Of a stretch of 11,100 nucleotides of DNA, positions 1 through 6,605 are shown piece by piece. The stretch is taken from the NCBI GenBank assembly GCA_035542815.1, contig DATKKS010000142.1:1-11100 (forward strand). The letters are read 5' to 3'. Positions within the stretch are counted from its first letter, which is position 1, and each line of letters begins with the position of its first letter. The notes under the pieces were generated by a model, which saw only the letters and a program-made list of their open reading frames with translations, had not been told where the DNA came from and did no database searches. The DNA comes from JACRLI01 sp035542815 (GTDB lineage Bacteria > Eisenbacteria > RBG-16-71-46 > JACRLI01). Position numbers and translations under genes: made by a program.

Positions 1-1304
1 ATGGCGTCCAGCCGCTCCTGGGTCCGGGCCTCGAACCGCACCACCAGCACCGGCTGGGTATTGGAGGCGCGCACCAGCCCCCAGCCATCCCCGAACTGCA
101 CCCGCGCCCCGTCAATGTCCACCACCGGGTGGGTCTTCTTAAAGTAGTCGCGCACCGTCGCCACGATCCGGAACTTGTCCGCGTCGGTGGTGTCCAGGCG
201 GGTCTCCGGGGTGCTCACGTACTGGGGTATCTCCGCCAGCAGCTCGCTGAGCTTCGCCCCGCGGCGGTCCAGGATCTGCAGCAGCAGCAGCGTCGCGTAG
301 ATGGCGTCGTCGAAGCCGTAGTAGTTCTCGGCGAAGAACATGTGCCCGCTCATCTCGCCGGCGATGAGCGCGCCTTCCTCGCGCATCTTGGCCTTGAGCA
401 GCGCGTGGCCCGTCTTCCACATGATCGCCTGCGCCCCGCGCGCCCGCAGCAGCTCCTCCAGGCCCTGGGAGCACTTGACGTCGAAGATCACCTTGGCCCC
501 GGGGTGGCGGGTCAGCACGTCGGCCGCCAGGATCCCCAGCAGCTGGTCGCCCCACAGGAGGCGGCCGGTCTCGTCCACCGCGCCGATGCGGTCGGCGTCC
601 CCGTCCCAGCCGATCCCCAGGTCGCACCGCTCCCGCCGCACCAGCGCCACCAAATCCTGGGTGTACTTGAGCACCGTGGGGTCGGGCAGGTGGTGGGGGA
701 AGCGGCCGTCGGGCTCGGTGTACAGCTCCAGCACCTGCTGGCCCATTCCCTTGAGCACCGGCACCGCCACCGGCCCGGCCACCCCGTTGCCAGCATCCAC
801 CGCCAGCTTGGAGGAGCGGGTGAGGCGGATCTTGGAGCGCAACATGTCCTGGTACGCCGGGACCACGTCCTCCTCGCGCAGCGTGCCGGACCCGGTCTCG
901 AAGTCCCCCGCCCGGCACAGCCCGGCCAGCCCCTGGATGTCCGGGCCGTACACCGGCGCCATCCCCAGGCACATCTTGAACCCGTTGTACTCGATCGGGT
1001 TGTGGCTGCCGGTCACCTGCAGCCCGCCGTCCACCCCCTGCTGGGCCACCGAGAAGTACAGGGTGGGGGTGGGTACCACCCCCAGCCGCACCACGTCCAC
1101 GCCGGTGGAGAGGATGCCCTCGGCCAGGTGCCCGGCCAGGCGCGGCGAGGACAGGCGCACGTCCTGGCCCAGCGTCACCCGCCGCCCGCGGTGGCGCCGG
1201 ATGTAGGTGCCGAAGGCGCGGCCCACGGTGACCGCCACGTCGTCGGTCAGCTCGGTCTCGGCGATGCCCCGGATGTCGTACTCGCGGAAGATCAGGGGAT
1301 TCAT
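1..1304 (-). CDS. manB: Phosphomannomutase/phosphoglucomutase (AlgC/ManB type), 3' end cut by window edge
   Basis: Alpha-D-phosphohexomutase interconverting the 6-phosphate and 1-phosphate forms of mannose (and probably glucose) in the cytoplasm, feeding GDP-mannose and other precursors for LPS, O-antigen or exopolysaccharide. 434 residues are visible; the closest family type I know, Pseudomonas AlgC, is about 463, so roughly 25 C-terminal residues lie outside. Seen: N-terminal FREYDIRG (residues 6-13); active-site loop TGSHNP (98-103) with the phosphoserine at Ser100; metal loop DGDADR (234-239; usually DGDGDR); sugar-recognition loop GEMSGH (316-321); phosphate-binding loop RASNTQP (412-418). 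The ATG at 1304 follows an AAAGGA ribosome site six bases upstream and gives the expected N-terminus. It lies 44 nt after prfB, with a hairpin between. Mannose versus glucose preference cannot be read from sequence; the family assignment is secure. The reading frame is open to the window edge. Confidence 0.95.
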   Translation of the reverse strand, partial: MNPLIFREYDIRGIAETELTDDVAVTVGRAFGTYIRRHRGRRVTLGQDVRLSSPRLAGHLAEGILSTGVDVVRLGVVPTPTLYFSVAQQGVDGGLQVTGSHNPIEYNGFKMCLGMAPVYGPDIQGLAGLCRAGDFETGSGTLREEDVVPAYQDMLRSKIRLTRSSKLAVDAGNGVAGPVAVPVLKGMGQQVLELYTEPDGRFPHHLPDPTVLKYTQDLVALVRRERCDLGIGWDGDADRIGAVDETGRLLWGDQLLGILAADVLTRHPGAKVIFDVKCSQGLEELLRARGAQAIMWKTGHALLKAKMREEGALIAGEMSGHMFFAENYYGFDDAIYATLLLLQILDRRGAKLSELLAEIPQYVSTPETRLDTTDADKFRIVATVRDYFKKTHPVVDIDGARVQFGDGWGLVRASNTQPVLVVRFEARTQERLDA

Positions 1305-1310
1305 GCGGCG

Positions 1311-1316
1311 TCCTTT
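1311..1316 (-). promoter_or_regulatory. Ribosome binding site of the phosphohexomutase gene
   Basis: On the minus strand AAAGGA stands six bases before the ATG at 1304. It supports that start and shows the gene has its own initiation signal rather than relying on coupling to prfB 44 nt upstream. Confidence 0.6.
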
Positions 1317-1325
1317 CGGTTGCGA

Positions 1326-1344
1326 CCGGCCGCCCGGCGGCCGG
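1326..1344 (-). repeat. Perfect GC inverted repeat between prfB and the phosphohexomutase gene
   Basis: The arms ccggccgcc and ggcggccgg are exact reverse complements around a single base; as RNA this would fold as about 8 bp with a 3-nt loop. It begins five bases after the prfB stop codon. No run of U follows on the transcribed strand, so it is not a canonical intrinsic terminator. It may be an RNA-processing or 3'-end-stabilising element, a weak attenuator, or a chance result of extreme GC content. Confidence 0.45.
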
Positions 1345-1348
1345 GGCC

Positions 1349-2450
1349 CTATTCCCTGCGCCTCAGGTAGGCGTCGATGAAGCCGTCCAGGTCCCCGTCC
1401 AGCACCGCCTGCACGTTGGAGGTCTCGTGGCCGGTGCGGTGGTCCTTGACCATGGTGTACGGGTGCAGCACGTAGGAGCGGATCTGGCTCCCGAAGGCGA
1501 TGTCGCTCTTGTTGTCCGAGAGGTGGGCCAGCTTCTTGCGCTCCTGCTCCTGGTGGTGGGAGTACAGCCGCGCCTTGAGGATGGTGAGCGCGTTGTCCCG
1601 GTTGCGGTGCTGGCTGCGCTCGTTCTGGCTGGTGGCCACGATGCCGGTGGGCAGGTGGGTCATGCGCACCGCGCTGTCGGTCTTGTTCACGTGCTGGCCG
1701 CCGGCGCCGCTGGAGCGGAAGGTGTCCACCCGCACCTCGGCCAGGTTGATCTCCACCCTGATGGTCTCGTCCACCCGGGGAAACACGAACACCGAGGCGA
1801 ACGCGGTGTGGCGGCGGTGGGCGGCGTCGAAGGGCGACAGGCGCACCAGGCGGTGCACCCCGGACTCGCTCTTGAGGTAGCCGTAGGCGTATTCGGCGGT
1901 CACCTCCAGGGTGGCGTCCTTGATCCCGGCCTCCTCGCCCGCCTGCAGGTCCAGCACCTGGTGCGGGTAGCCCCGCCGCTCCAGCCACCGGGTGTACATC
2001 CGGAACAGCATCTGGGCCCAGTCCTGCGAGTCGGTGCCGCCCGCGCCGGGGTGGATGGACAGCAGCGCGCCCAGGCGGTCGTTGGGCCCGGAGAGCAGGC
2101 TCACCAGCTCCAGCTCCGCGATGTCGCGCGCCAGGCCGTCGGCATCCCGGCCCAGCTCGGTCAGGGTGGCGGCGTCGCCCTCGGCCGCGGCCAGCTCCAG
2201 CAGCTCCCGCGAGTCCGCCAGGCGCCGCATCAGGCCGTCCCACGAGTCCACCTTGCGTTTGGCGCTCTTCAGCTCGCCGATGACCGACTCGGCCTCCTCC
2301 GGGCGATCCCAGAAGCCGGCCTCGCCCATGCGGGCCTCGATGCCCCGGATCACCTCCTCCTGGCGGTCCAGGTCAAAGGTACCTCCGCAGCTGGGCCAGG
2401 GAGCCGCCGCAGGACTCGAGCTGCTGCTTCAGGGTGACGAGATCGGGCAC
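1349..2450 (-). CDS. prfB: Peptide chain release factor 2 (RF2), expressed through a programmed +1 frameshift
   Basis: Class I release factor that recognises UGA and UAA in the ribosomal A site and triggers peptidyl-tRNA hydrolysis. The first 25 codons run from a GTG at 2450 to an in-frame UGA at 2375-2373; slipping +1 at CTT TGA C continues in the next frame to the TAG at 1349. The joined product is 366 residues (E. coli RF2 is 365). In it the codon-recognition tripeptide SPF falls at 205-207 and the catalytic GGQ at 250-252, the E. coli positions. Residue 246, which affects termination efficiency, is Ser. The sequence just after the shift (DLDRQEE) resembles the Bacillus continuation DLESKE. 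The GTG lies one base after the coaE stop and has AGAGAGG eight bases upstream inside coaE, so translation is probably coupled. Frameshifting gives autoregulation by RF2 level. A caller that ignores recoding starts the gene at 2353 and loses 32 residues. Confidence 0.96.
2372..2387 (-). promoter_or_regulatory. prfB: prfB programmed +1 ribosomal frameshift site
   Basis: Minus strand reads CGGAGG TAC CTT TGA C. This is the known prfB recoding signal: an internal Shine-Dalgarno-like GGAGG, a three-base spacer, the slippery CTT, a UGA stop and a following C that makes UGA a poor terminator. When RF2 is scarce the ribosome pauses at UGA, the CTT-bound tRNA slips one base to UUU and reading resumes at GAC (Asp). 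The UGA is codon 26, as in E. coli. The SD-to-CTT spacing is also the E. coli spacing, although the SD-like core here is GGAGG rather than AGGGGG. Confidence 0.96.
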
Positions 2451-2451
2451 G

Positions 2452-3102
2452 TCAGGATCCTCTCTCGAAGCGTCCGCGGCCGGCCCCGAGCAGCGCCTGC
2501 CACTCGGCCCACAGCCGCCCGGCCTCGCGCTCCAGCAGGGCCAAGTCGCCGCCGTTGACCACCACGTGGTCCGCCAGCCGCACCCGCTCCGCCTCGGGCA
2601 TCTGGGCCTCCAGGCGGGCGCGCGCCTCCGCCGGGCTCAGCCCCCGCTGCCGCCCCAGGCGCTCCAGTTGCAGCTCGCGCGGCGCGGTCACCACCACCAG
2701 CCGGTCCCACAGCGACCGGTCGCCCCACTCCGCCAGCAGCGCCGCATCCAGCACCAGCACCCGCGCCGGCCCGGGCGCGGCCCGGAAGGCCTCCAGCCGG
2801 CGGTGCAGCTCGGCCAGCAGCGGCGGGTGCACGATGGAGTCTAGCCGCAGCAGCTCGGCCCTGTCACCAAAGACCCGGGCCCCCAGCCGCCGGCGGTCCA
2901 CCTCGCCGCCGGAATCCAGCACCCCCTCGCCGAACGCCGCCACCAGCGCCGGGAACACCGGCGAGCCGCGCCGCAGCAGCTCCCGGCCCACCGCGTCGGC
3001 GTCCACCGACTGCGCCCCCCGGCCGGTCCAGAACCCGCACAGGGTGCTCTTTCCGGAGCCGGCCGAGCCGGTCACCCCCACGCACAGCGACTCCCGGCTC
3101 AC
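2452..3102 (-). CDS. coaE: Dephospho-CoA kinase
   Basis: Final step of coenzyme A synthesis: ATP-dependent phosphorylation of the 3'-hydroxyl of dephospho-CoA, in the cytoplasm. The 216-residue protein (E. coli 206) is a P-loop kinase. Visible: Walker A GSAGSGKST at 12-20; the substrate-site DAD at 34-36 in VDADAVGREL; IVHP (90-93) of the CoA domain; the LDAALLAE strand (118-125), corresponding to the usual LDxPLLFE; an Arg-rich lid around 148-167 (RLGRQRGLSPAEA); and VVNGGDLALL (181-190), the usual nucleotide-binding end motif. It starts with GTG, with GGGGAGG only four bases upstream. It lies 60 nt after polA and one base before prfB. polA and coaE are also clustered in Bacillus, so the linkage is not unusual. 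The C-terminal GAGRGRFERGS tail is unconserved and carries the prfB ribosome site in its DNA. Confidence 0.95.
   Translation of the reverse strand: MSRESLCVGVTGSAGSGKSTLCGFWTGRGAQSVDADAVGRELLRRGSPVFPALVAAFGEGVLDSGGEVDRRRLGARVFGDRAELLRLDSIVHPPLLAELHRRLEAFRAAPGPARVLVLDAALLAEWGDRSLWDRLVVVTAPRELQLERLGRQRGLSPAEARARLEAQMPEAERVRLADHVVVNGGDLALLEREAGRLWAEWQALLGAGRGRFERGS
2459..2465 (-). promoter_or_regulatory. Ribosome binding site of prfB, inside the coaE 3' end
   Basis: AGAGAGG on the minus strand lies eight bases before the GTG at 2450 and overlaps the last codons of coaE. It decides the prfB start: initiation here puts the recoded UGA at codon 26, matching other prfB genes. Confidence 0.65.
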
Positions 3103-3106
3103 GCCG

Positions 3107-3113
3107 CCTCCCC
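3107..3113 (-). promoter_or_regulatory. Ribosome binding site of coaE
   Basis: GGGGAGG on the minus strand lies four bases before the GTG at 3102. The spacing is slightly short but the match is strong, and it supports the GTG giving the N-terminus MSRESLCVGVTG, which places the P-loop at the usual distance from the start. Confidence 0.5.
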
Positions 3114-3120
3114 GCGCTCA

Positions 3121-3146
3121 GCCGCGCCCGCGGCCGCGCCGGCCGC
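3121..3146 (-). repeat. Overlapping GC palindromes between polA and coaE
   Basis: The 60-nt gap after polA is almost pure G+C. It contains gccgc-gccc-gcggc (3121-3134) and gcggcc-gcgcc-ggccgc (3130-3146), which share bases and so could form alternative hairpins. No U-tract follows. This could be a processing site or attenuator, but with this base composition chance self-complementarity is a real alternative. Confidence 0.3.
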
Positions 3147-3162
3147 CCGCCCCGCGCGCCGC

Positions 3163-5928
3163 TCAGTGGATCTCATCCCAGCTCACCCCGGTGCCCACGG
3201 AGGCCGCCAGGGGCACCCGCAGCCGGGCGGCCCCCTCCATGCACTCCCGCGCCAGCGCCGCCGCCTCCTCGGCGGCGCCGGCCTCGGCCTCCAGCACCAG
3301 CTCGTCGTGCACCTGGATCAGCAGCCGGGCCGCCAGGCGCCGCTCGCGCAGCGCGCGGTCCAGGTCCACCATCGCGCGCTTGACGAGGTCGGCCGCCGAG
3401 CCCTGCAGCGGGGCGTTGATCGCCACCCGCTCGGCCTGGGCCGCGGCGCGCCGGTCCGCCGCGCCGAGCGCCGGCAGGCTCACCCGCCGGCCCATCAGCG
3501 TGGTCACGTAGCCGCGCCCCCGGGCCTCCTCCAGCAGCCGCTCGCGGAAGGCCCGCACCGCCGGCAGCCGCGCGAAGTAGCGCTCGATGAAGCCGGACGC
3601 CTCGCGCAGCGGGATGCGCAGCTGCCGGGCCAGGCTCTGCGCCCCCATCCCGTACATCAGGCCGAAGTTGATGGTCTTGGCGCGCCCGCGCTGCTCCGGG
3701 CTGACCTCCGTGGGCGGCACCCCGAAGACCTCCGCGGCGGTCCGCGCGTGGATGTCCTCGCCGCGGGCGAAGGCCTCCAGGAACGCCGGCTCGCCCGAGA
3801 AGTGGGCCATCATGCGCAGCTCGATCTGGGAGTAGTCCGCGGACACCAGCAGCCCGCCCGGCGCGGCCACGAACGCCCGCCGGATCTCGCGCCCCTGGGC
3901 GGTGCGCACCGGGATGTTCTGCAGATTGGGCTCGCTGCTGGAGAGCCGGCCGGTGGGCACCACCGTCTGGTGGAAGCGCGCGTGGATGCGGCCGGTGGCC
4001 GGGTCCACCATCGCCGGCAGGGCCTCCACGTAGGTGGACAGCAGCTTGGCCAGCTGCCGGTACTGCAGCACCCGCAGCGGCAGCTCGTGGGTCTGGGCCA
4101 GCTCCTCCAGCACGTCGCTGTCGGTGGACAGGCCGGTCTTGGTGCGGCGCCCCGCCGGCAGGCGGTGCTTCTCGAACAGCACCTCGGCCAGCTGGCGCGA
4201 GGAGTTGATGTTGAACTCGACCCCGGCCAGCCGGTGGATGTCCCGCTCCAGGTCCCGCAGCTCGCCGGTGTAGCGCACCGAGAGGCGCCCCAGCAGCTCC
4301 AGGTCCACCCGCACCCCGGTCTCTTCCATCTCCGCCAGCAGCGGCGCCAGCGGCAGCTCCAGGAGGCGGTACAGCTCCAGCTGTCCGCGCGACTCGAGCG
4401 CGCCGCGCAGCCGCGCGGCCTCCGCCAGCCGCCGCTCCAGCACCCCCCACAGCCGCTCCAGGTTCGGCTCCGCGCCCGCCGCTTCCTCCCCCAGCCCCAG
4501 GCTGAAGTTCTCCCCCGGCGCCGGCGCACCCGACTCCGCCCCCGCCAGCAGCTCCTCGCGCTCCGCCCCGCGCATCTCCAGCACGTACGCCGCCAGGCGC
4601 AGGTCGTCCGCCACGCGCGGCCCCGGCAGCCCCGCCCGCCGCAGCCGGTGCGCCGCCGCCTGGGCGTCCGCCACCACCAGCTCCGGGCCCCGCGCGAAGA
4701 ACTCGGCGGCCGCCGCCCGCACCCCCGCGCCCGCCGCGGCGCGCCGCCAGTGCACCGCCGCCCGCCGCCCGCCGCCGGCCAGCACCATCCACTCCGGCTC
4801 CACGCCCAGCACCCCGCCGCCCTCGCCGGTCAGCTCGAGCGCCGCGCGCTCCACCCCCAGCCACTCGCGGAACGCCCGCTCGGCCTCTGCGGCGCGCTCG
4901 GCGCGCACCGGCCCGCCGCCCGCACCGGCCCGGGACGGCCCCGCCACGGCCGGCGCGTCCGCGGTCACGGACACCGGCGCCACGGCCGCCGCGCCCGGCG
5001 CCGCCGCATCCCCGGAGACCGGCCCCGGCTCGCCGAACCGGTCCCCCGCCGGCCCCGTCCCCGCCATCGCCGCGAAGCGCTGGCCCAGGCGCCGGAAGTC
5101 CCACGCCCGGCACAGCTCCACCAGCCGCGGGACGTCGAACTCCGCCACCGCCAGCTCCTCGGGGGCCGGCGCCACCGGCGCCCCCAGGTCCAGCGTCACC
5201 AGCTCCCGTGCCAGGTAGGCGTCCGCGCGGCCCGCCCGCAGCTTCTCCCGCAGCGAGGGCGGGGCCACCTCGTCCAGGTTCGCGTACAGCCGGTCCAGGC
5301 TCCCGAACTGGCGCATCAGCTTCACCGCCGTCTTCTCGCCCACCCCCCGGACCCCCGGCACGTTGTCCGAGGCGTCCCCCATCAGCGCCAGCAGGTCCAC
5401 AATGTGCTCGGGCCCCACGCCCCAGGCCTCGCGGACCTGGTCCGGGCCCATCTCCGCCGCCTCCTCGCCGCTGCCGCGCGGCACCAGCGCGTGCACCCGC
5501 TCGTCCACCACCTGCAGCAGGTCCTTGTCGCTGGAGTACAGCAGCACCTCGGCGCCCTCGTGCGCGGCGCGGCAGCCCAGCGCCGCCATCAGGTCGTCCG
5601 CCTCGTAGCCGTCGCGCAGCAGCAGCGGCACGCGCAGGCCCTCCAGCAGCCGGCGCACCTCTCCGATCTGCGGCACCAGGTCCTCGGGCATGGGCGGGCG
5701 CTGCGCCTTGTAGGCGGGGAAGCGCTGCCGGCGGAAGGTCGGCGCGGGAGTGTCGAAGGCCACCGCCCAGTGGGTGGGGCGGGCGCGCTCCAGGAGGCTC
5801 AGCATCACCTGGGCGAAGCCGAAGATGGCGCTGGTGTTGCGGCCCTGGGAGTCGCGCAGCGGCCGGCGGATCAGGGCGTAGTAGGCGCGGTACAGCAGCG
5901 CCATGCCGTCCACCAGCAGCAGCTTCAC
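3163..5928 (-). CDS. polA: DNA polymerase I with intact 5' nuclease and a degenerate proofreading domain
   Basis: Family A polymerase for Okazaki-primer removal and repair synthesis; 921 residues (E. coli 928). The 5'-3' nuclease (1 to about 285) has Asp7, EADD (109-112), SSDKD (132-136) and GDASDNVPG (184-192) with the following helix-hairpin-helix. An Ala/Gly/Pro-rich linker spans about 287-345. The 3'-5' exonuclease-like domain (about 346-520) lacks the metal-binding acids: the DxE motif reads ALELTGEG and the later Asp motifs are not recognisable, so proofreading is predicted absent, as in Taq and Bacillus enzymes. The polymerase domain has motif A SADYSQIELR (Asp698), motif B RGRAKTINFGLMYG (Lys751, Phe755, Tyr759) and motif C QVHDELVLE (Asp875). 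The GTG start at 5928 has GGAGG eight bases upstream and overlaps the nadD stop as GTGA. The reading frame stays open above 5928, but that part is nadD out of frame. Confidence 0.97.
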   Translation of the reverse strand: MKLLLVDGMALLYRAYYALIRRPLRDSQGRNTSAIFGFAQVMLSLLERARPTHWAVAFDTPAPTFRRQRFPAYKAQRPPMPEDLVPQIGEVRRLLEGLRVPLLLRDGYEADDLMAALGCRAAHEGAEVLLYSSDKDLLQVVDERVHALVPRGSGEEAAEMGPDQVREAWGVGPEHIVDLLALMGDASDNVPGVRGVGEKTAVKLMRQFGSLDRLYANLDEVAPPSLREKLRAGRADAYLARELVTLDLGAPVAPAPEELAVAEFDVPRLVELCRAWDFRRLGQRFAAMAGTGPAGDRFGEPGPVSGDAAAPGAAAVAPVSVTADAPAVAGPSRAGAGGGPVRAERAAEAERAFREWLGVERAALELTGEGGGVLGVEPEWMVLAGGGRRAAVHWRRAAAGAGVRAAAAEFFARGPELVVADAQAAAHRLRRAGLPGPRVADDLRLAAYVLEMRGAEREELLAGAESGAPAPGENFSLGLGEEAAGAEPNLERLWGVLERRLAEAARLRGALESRGQLELYRLLELPLAPLLAEMEETGVRVDLELLGRLSVRYTGELRDLERDIHRLAGVEFNINSSRQLAEVLFEKHRLPAGRRTKTGLSTDSDVLEELAQTHELPLRVLQYRQLAKLLSTYVEALPAMVDPATGRIHARFHQTVVPTGRLSSSEPNLQNIPVRTAQGREIRRAFVAAPGGLLVSADYSQIELRMMAHFSGEPAFLEAFARGEDIHARTAAEVFGVPPTEVSPEQRGRAKTINFGLMYGMGAQSLARQLRIPLREASGFIERYFARLPAVRAFRERLLEEARGRGYVTTLMGRRVSLPALGAADRRAAAQAERVAINAPLQGSAADLVKRAMVDLDRALRERRLAARLLIQVHDELVLEAEAGAAEEAAALARECMEGAARLRVPLAASVGTGVSWDEIH

Positions 5929-6605
5929 CGGCGCGGCCTCCGCGGAGCGCGCGCCGCGCGCCCCGGTCCCGCGGCTGCGGCGGCGCGGCGGACTCGCCGG
6001 GCGGCGCGGGCGTCGGGCGCCCCCGGCGCCGGCCGGTACAGGTGGTGCTCGCGGATGTAGGCGCACACCGGATCGGGCACCTCCCCGGCCAGGTCCAGCC
6101 CGCGGCGCAGCCGCCGCCGCAGGCCGCTGGCGGCGAGCCGGACCCGCGGCCCGCGCAGCACCACCACCCGGCGCCGCACCCACGCGGGCACCCGGCGCAC
6201 GTCGAAGCCCGGCCGCGGCACCGCGATCACGCCGAAGTCCAGGATCGCGCGCGGCTCCCGCCACCCCGGGAGCTCCAGCAGGCTGTCCATGCCCACCAGG
6301 AACACCAGGCGCGCCCGGGGCAGCAGGGCCCGGAAGGCGCGCAACGTCTCGATGGTGTAGCTGGGGCCGGGGCGGAGCGTCTCGACCTCGCACACCCCCA
6401 TCCCCGGGGTGCCGGCCAGCGCCAGCTCCAGCATCCGCAGCCGGTGCCCCGCCGCGCTCAGCGGGCGGCCGCGCTTGTGGGGCGGGTCCCCCGCCACCAG
6501 CCACAGCACCCGGTCCAGGCCCAGCTCCGCGCGGGCGCGCGCGGCGGCCTCCAGGTGCCCCCGGTGCACCGGGTCGAAGGTGCCCCCGAAGAGGCCCAGC
6601 TTCAT
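5925..6605 (-). CDS. nadD: Nicotinate-nucleotide adenylyltransferase
   Basis: Transfers AMP from ATP to nicotinate mononucleotide to make deamido-NAD in NAD synthesis. 226 residues; most family members are about 190-215. Seen: nucleotidyltransferase motif GGTFDPVHRGHL (7-18) with the HxGH pair His14/His17; PPHK (41-44); SYTIETL (82-88), the usual SYTxDTL; GMDSLLELPGW (105-115); and the closing VPDPVCAYIREHHLY (176-190). The usual ISSTxIR motif is changed to LAASGLR (157-163), so the Ser-Thr pair that helps bind ATP phosphates reads Ala-Ser. After residue 191 there is a 35-residue Ala/Arg/Pro tail not typical of the family. The ATG at 6605 overlaps the bamD stop (ATGA) and has only a weak GGAA upstream, so coupling to bamD is likely. 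Its TGA overlaps the polA GTG. Confidence 0.94.
   Translation of the reverse strand: MKLGLFGGTFDPVHRGHLEAAARARAELGLDRVLWLVAGDPPHKRGRPLSAAGHRLRMLELALAGTPGMGVCEVETLRPGPSYTIETLRAFRALLPRARLVFLVGMDSLLELPGWREPRAILDFGVIAVPRPGFDVRRVPAWVRRRVVVLRGPRVRLAASGLRRRLRRGLDLAGEVPDPVCAYIREHHLYRPAPGAPDARAARRVRRAAAAAGPGRAARAPRRPRR
5937..5941 (-). promoter_or_regulatory. Ribosome binding site of polA
   Basis: GGAGG on the minus strand lies eight bases before the GTG at 5928, within the nadD 3' end. It settles the polA start at the GTG giving MKLLLVDGMALLYRAYY, the standard family N-terminus, and rejects the long upstream extension of the open frame. Confidence 0.75.

Noticed and set aside
2373..2375. In-frame UGA as evidence that prfB is a pseudogene
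   Set aside because: The stop sits in the classic prfB recoding context at codon 26, and the downstream frame is intact and full length.
129..2437. Plus-strand open frames 129-1370 and 1427-2437, and minus frame 139-972
   Set aside because: They are antisense or out-of-frame readings of the phosphohexomutase and prfB genes, whose active-site motifs are complete in the chosen frames.
3166..6060. 964-codon open frame on the plus strand opposite polA
   Set aside because: It is antisense to a polymerase gene with every catalytic motif in place. Its product is His/Arg/Gln-rich low complexity, as expected when a GC-rich gene is read backwards.
5929..6504. 192-codon N-terminal extension of the polA frame
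   Set aside because: This stretch is nadD read out of frame; the family N-terminus (KLLLVDGMALLYRAYY) begins at the GTG at 5928, which has a good ribosome site.
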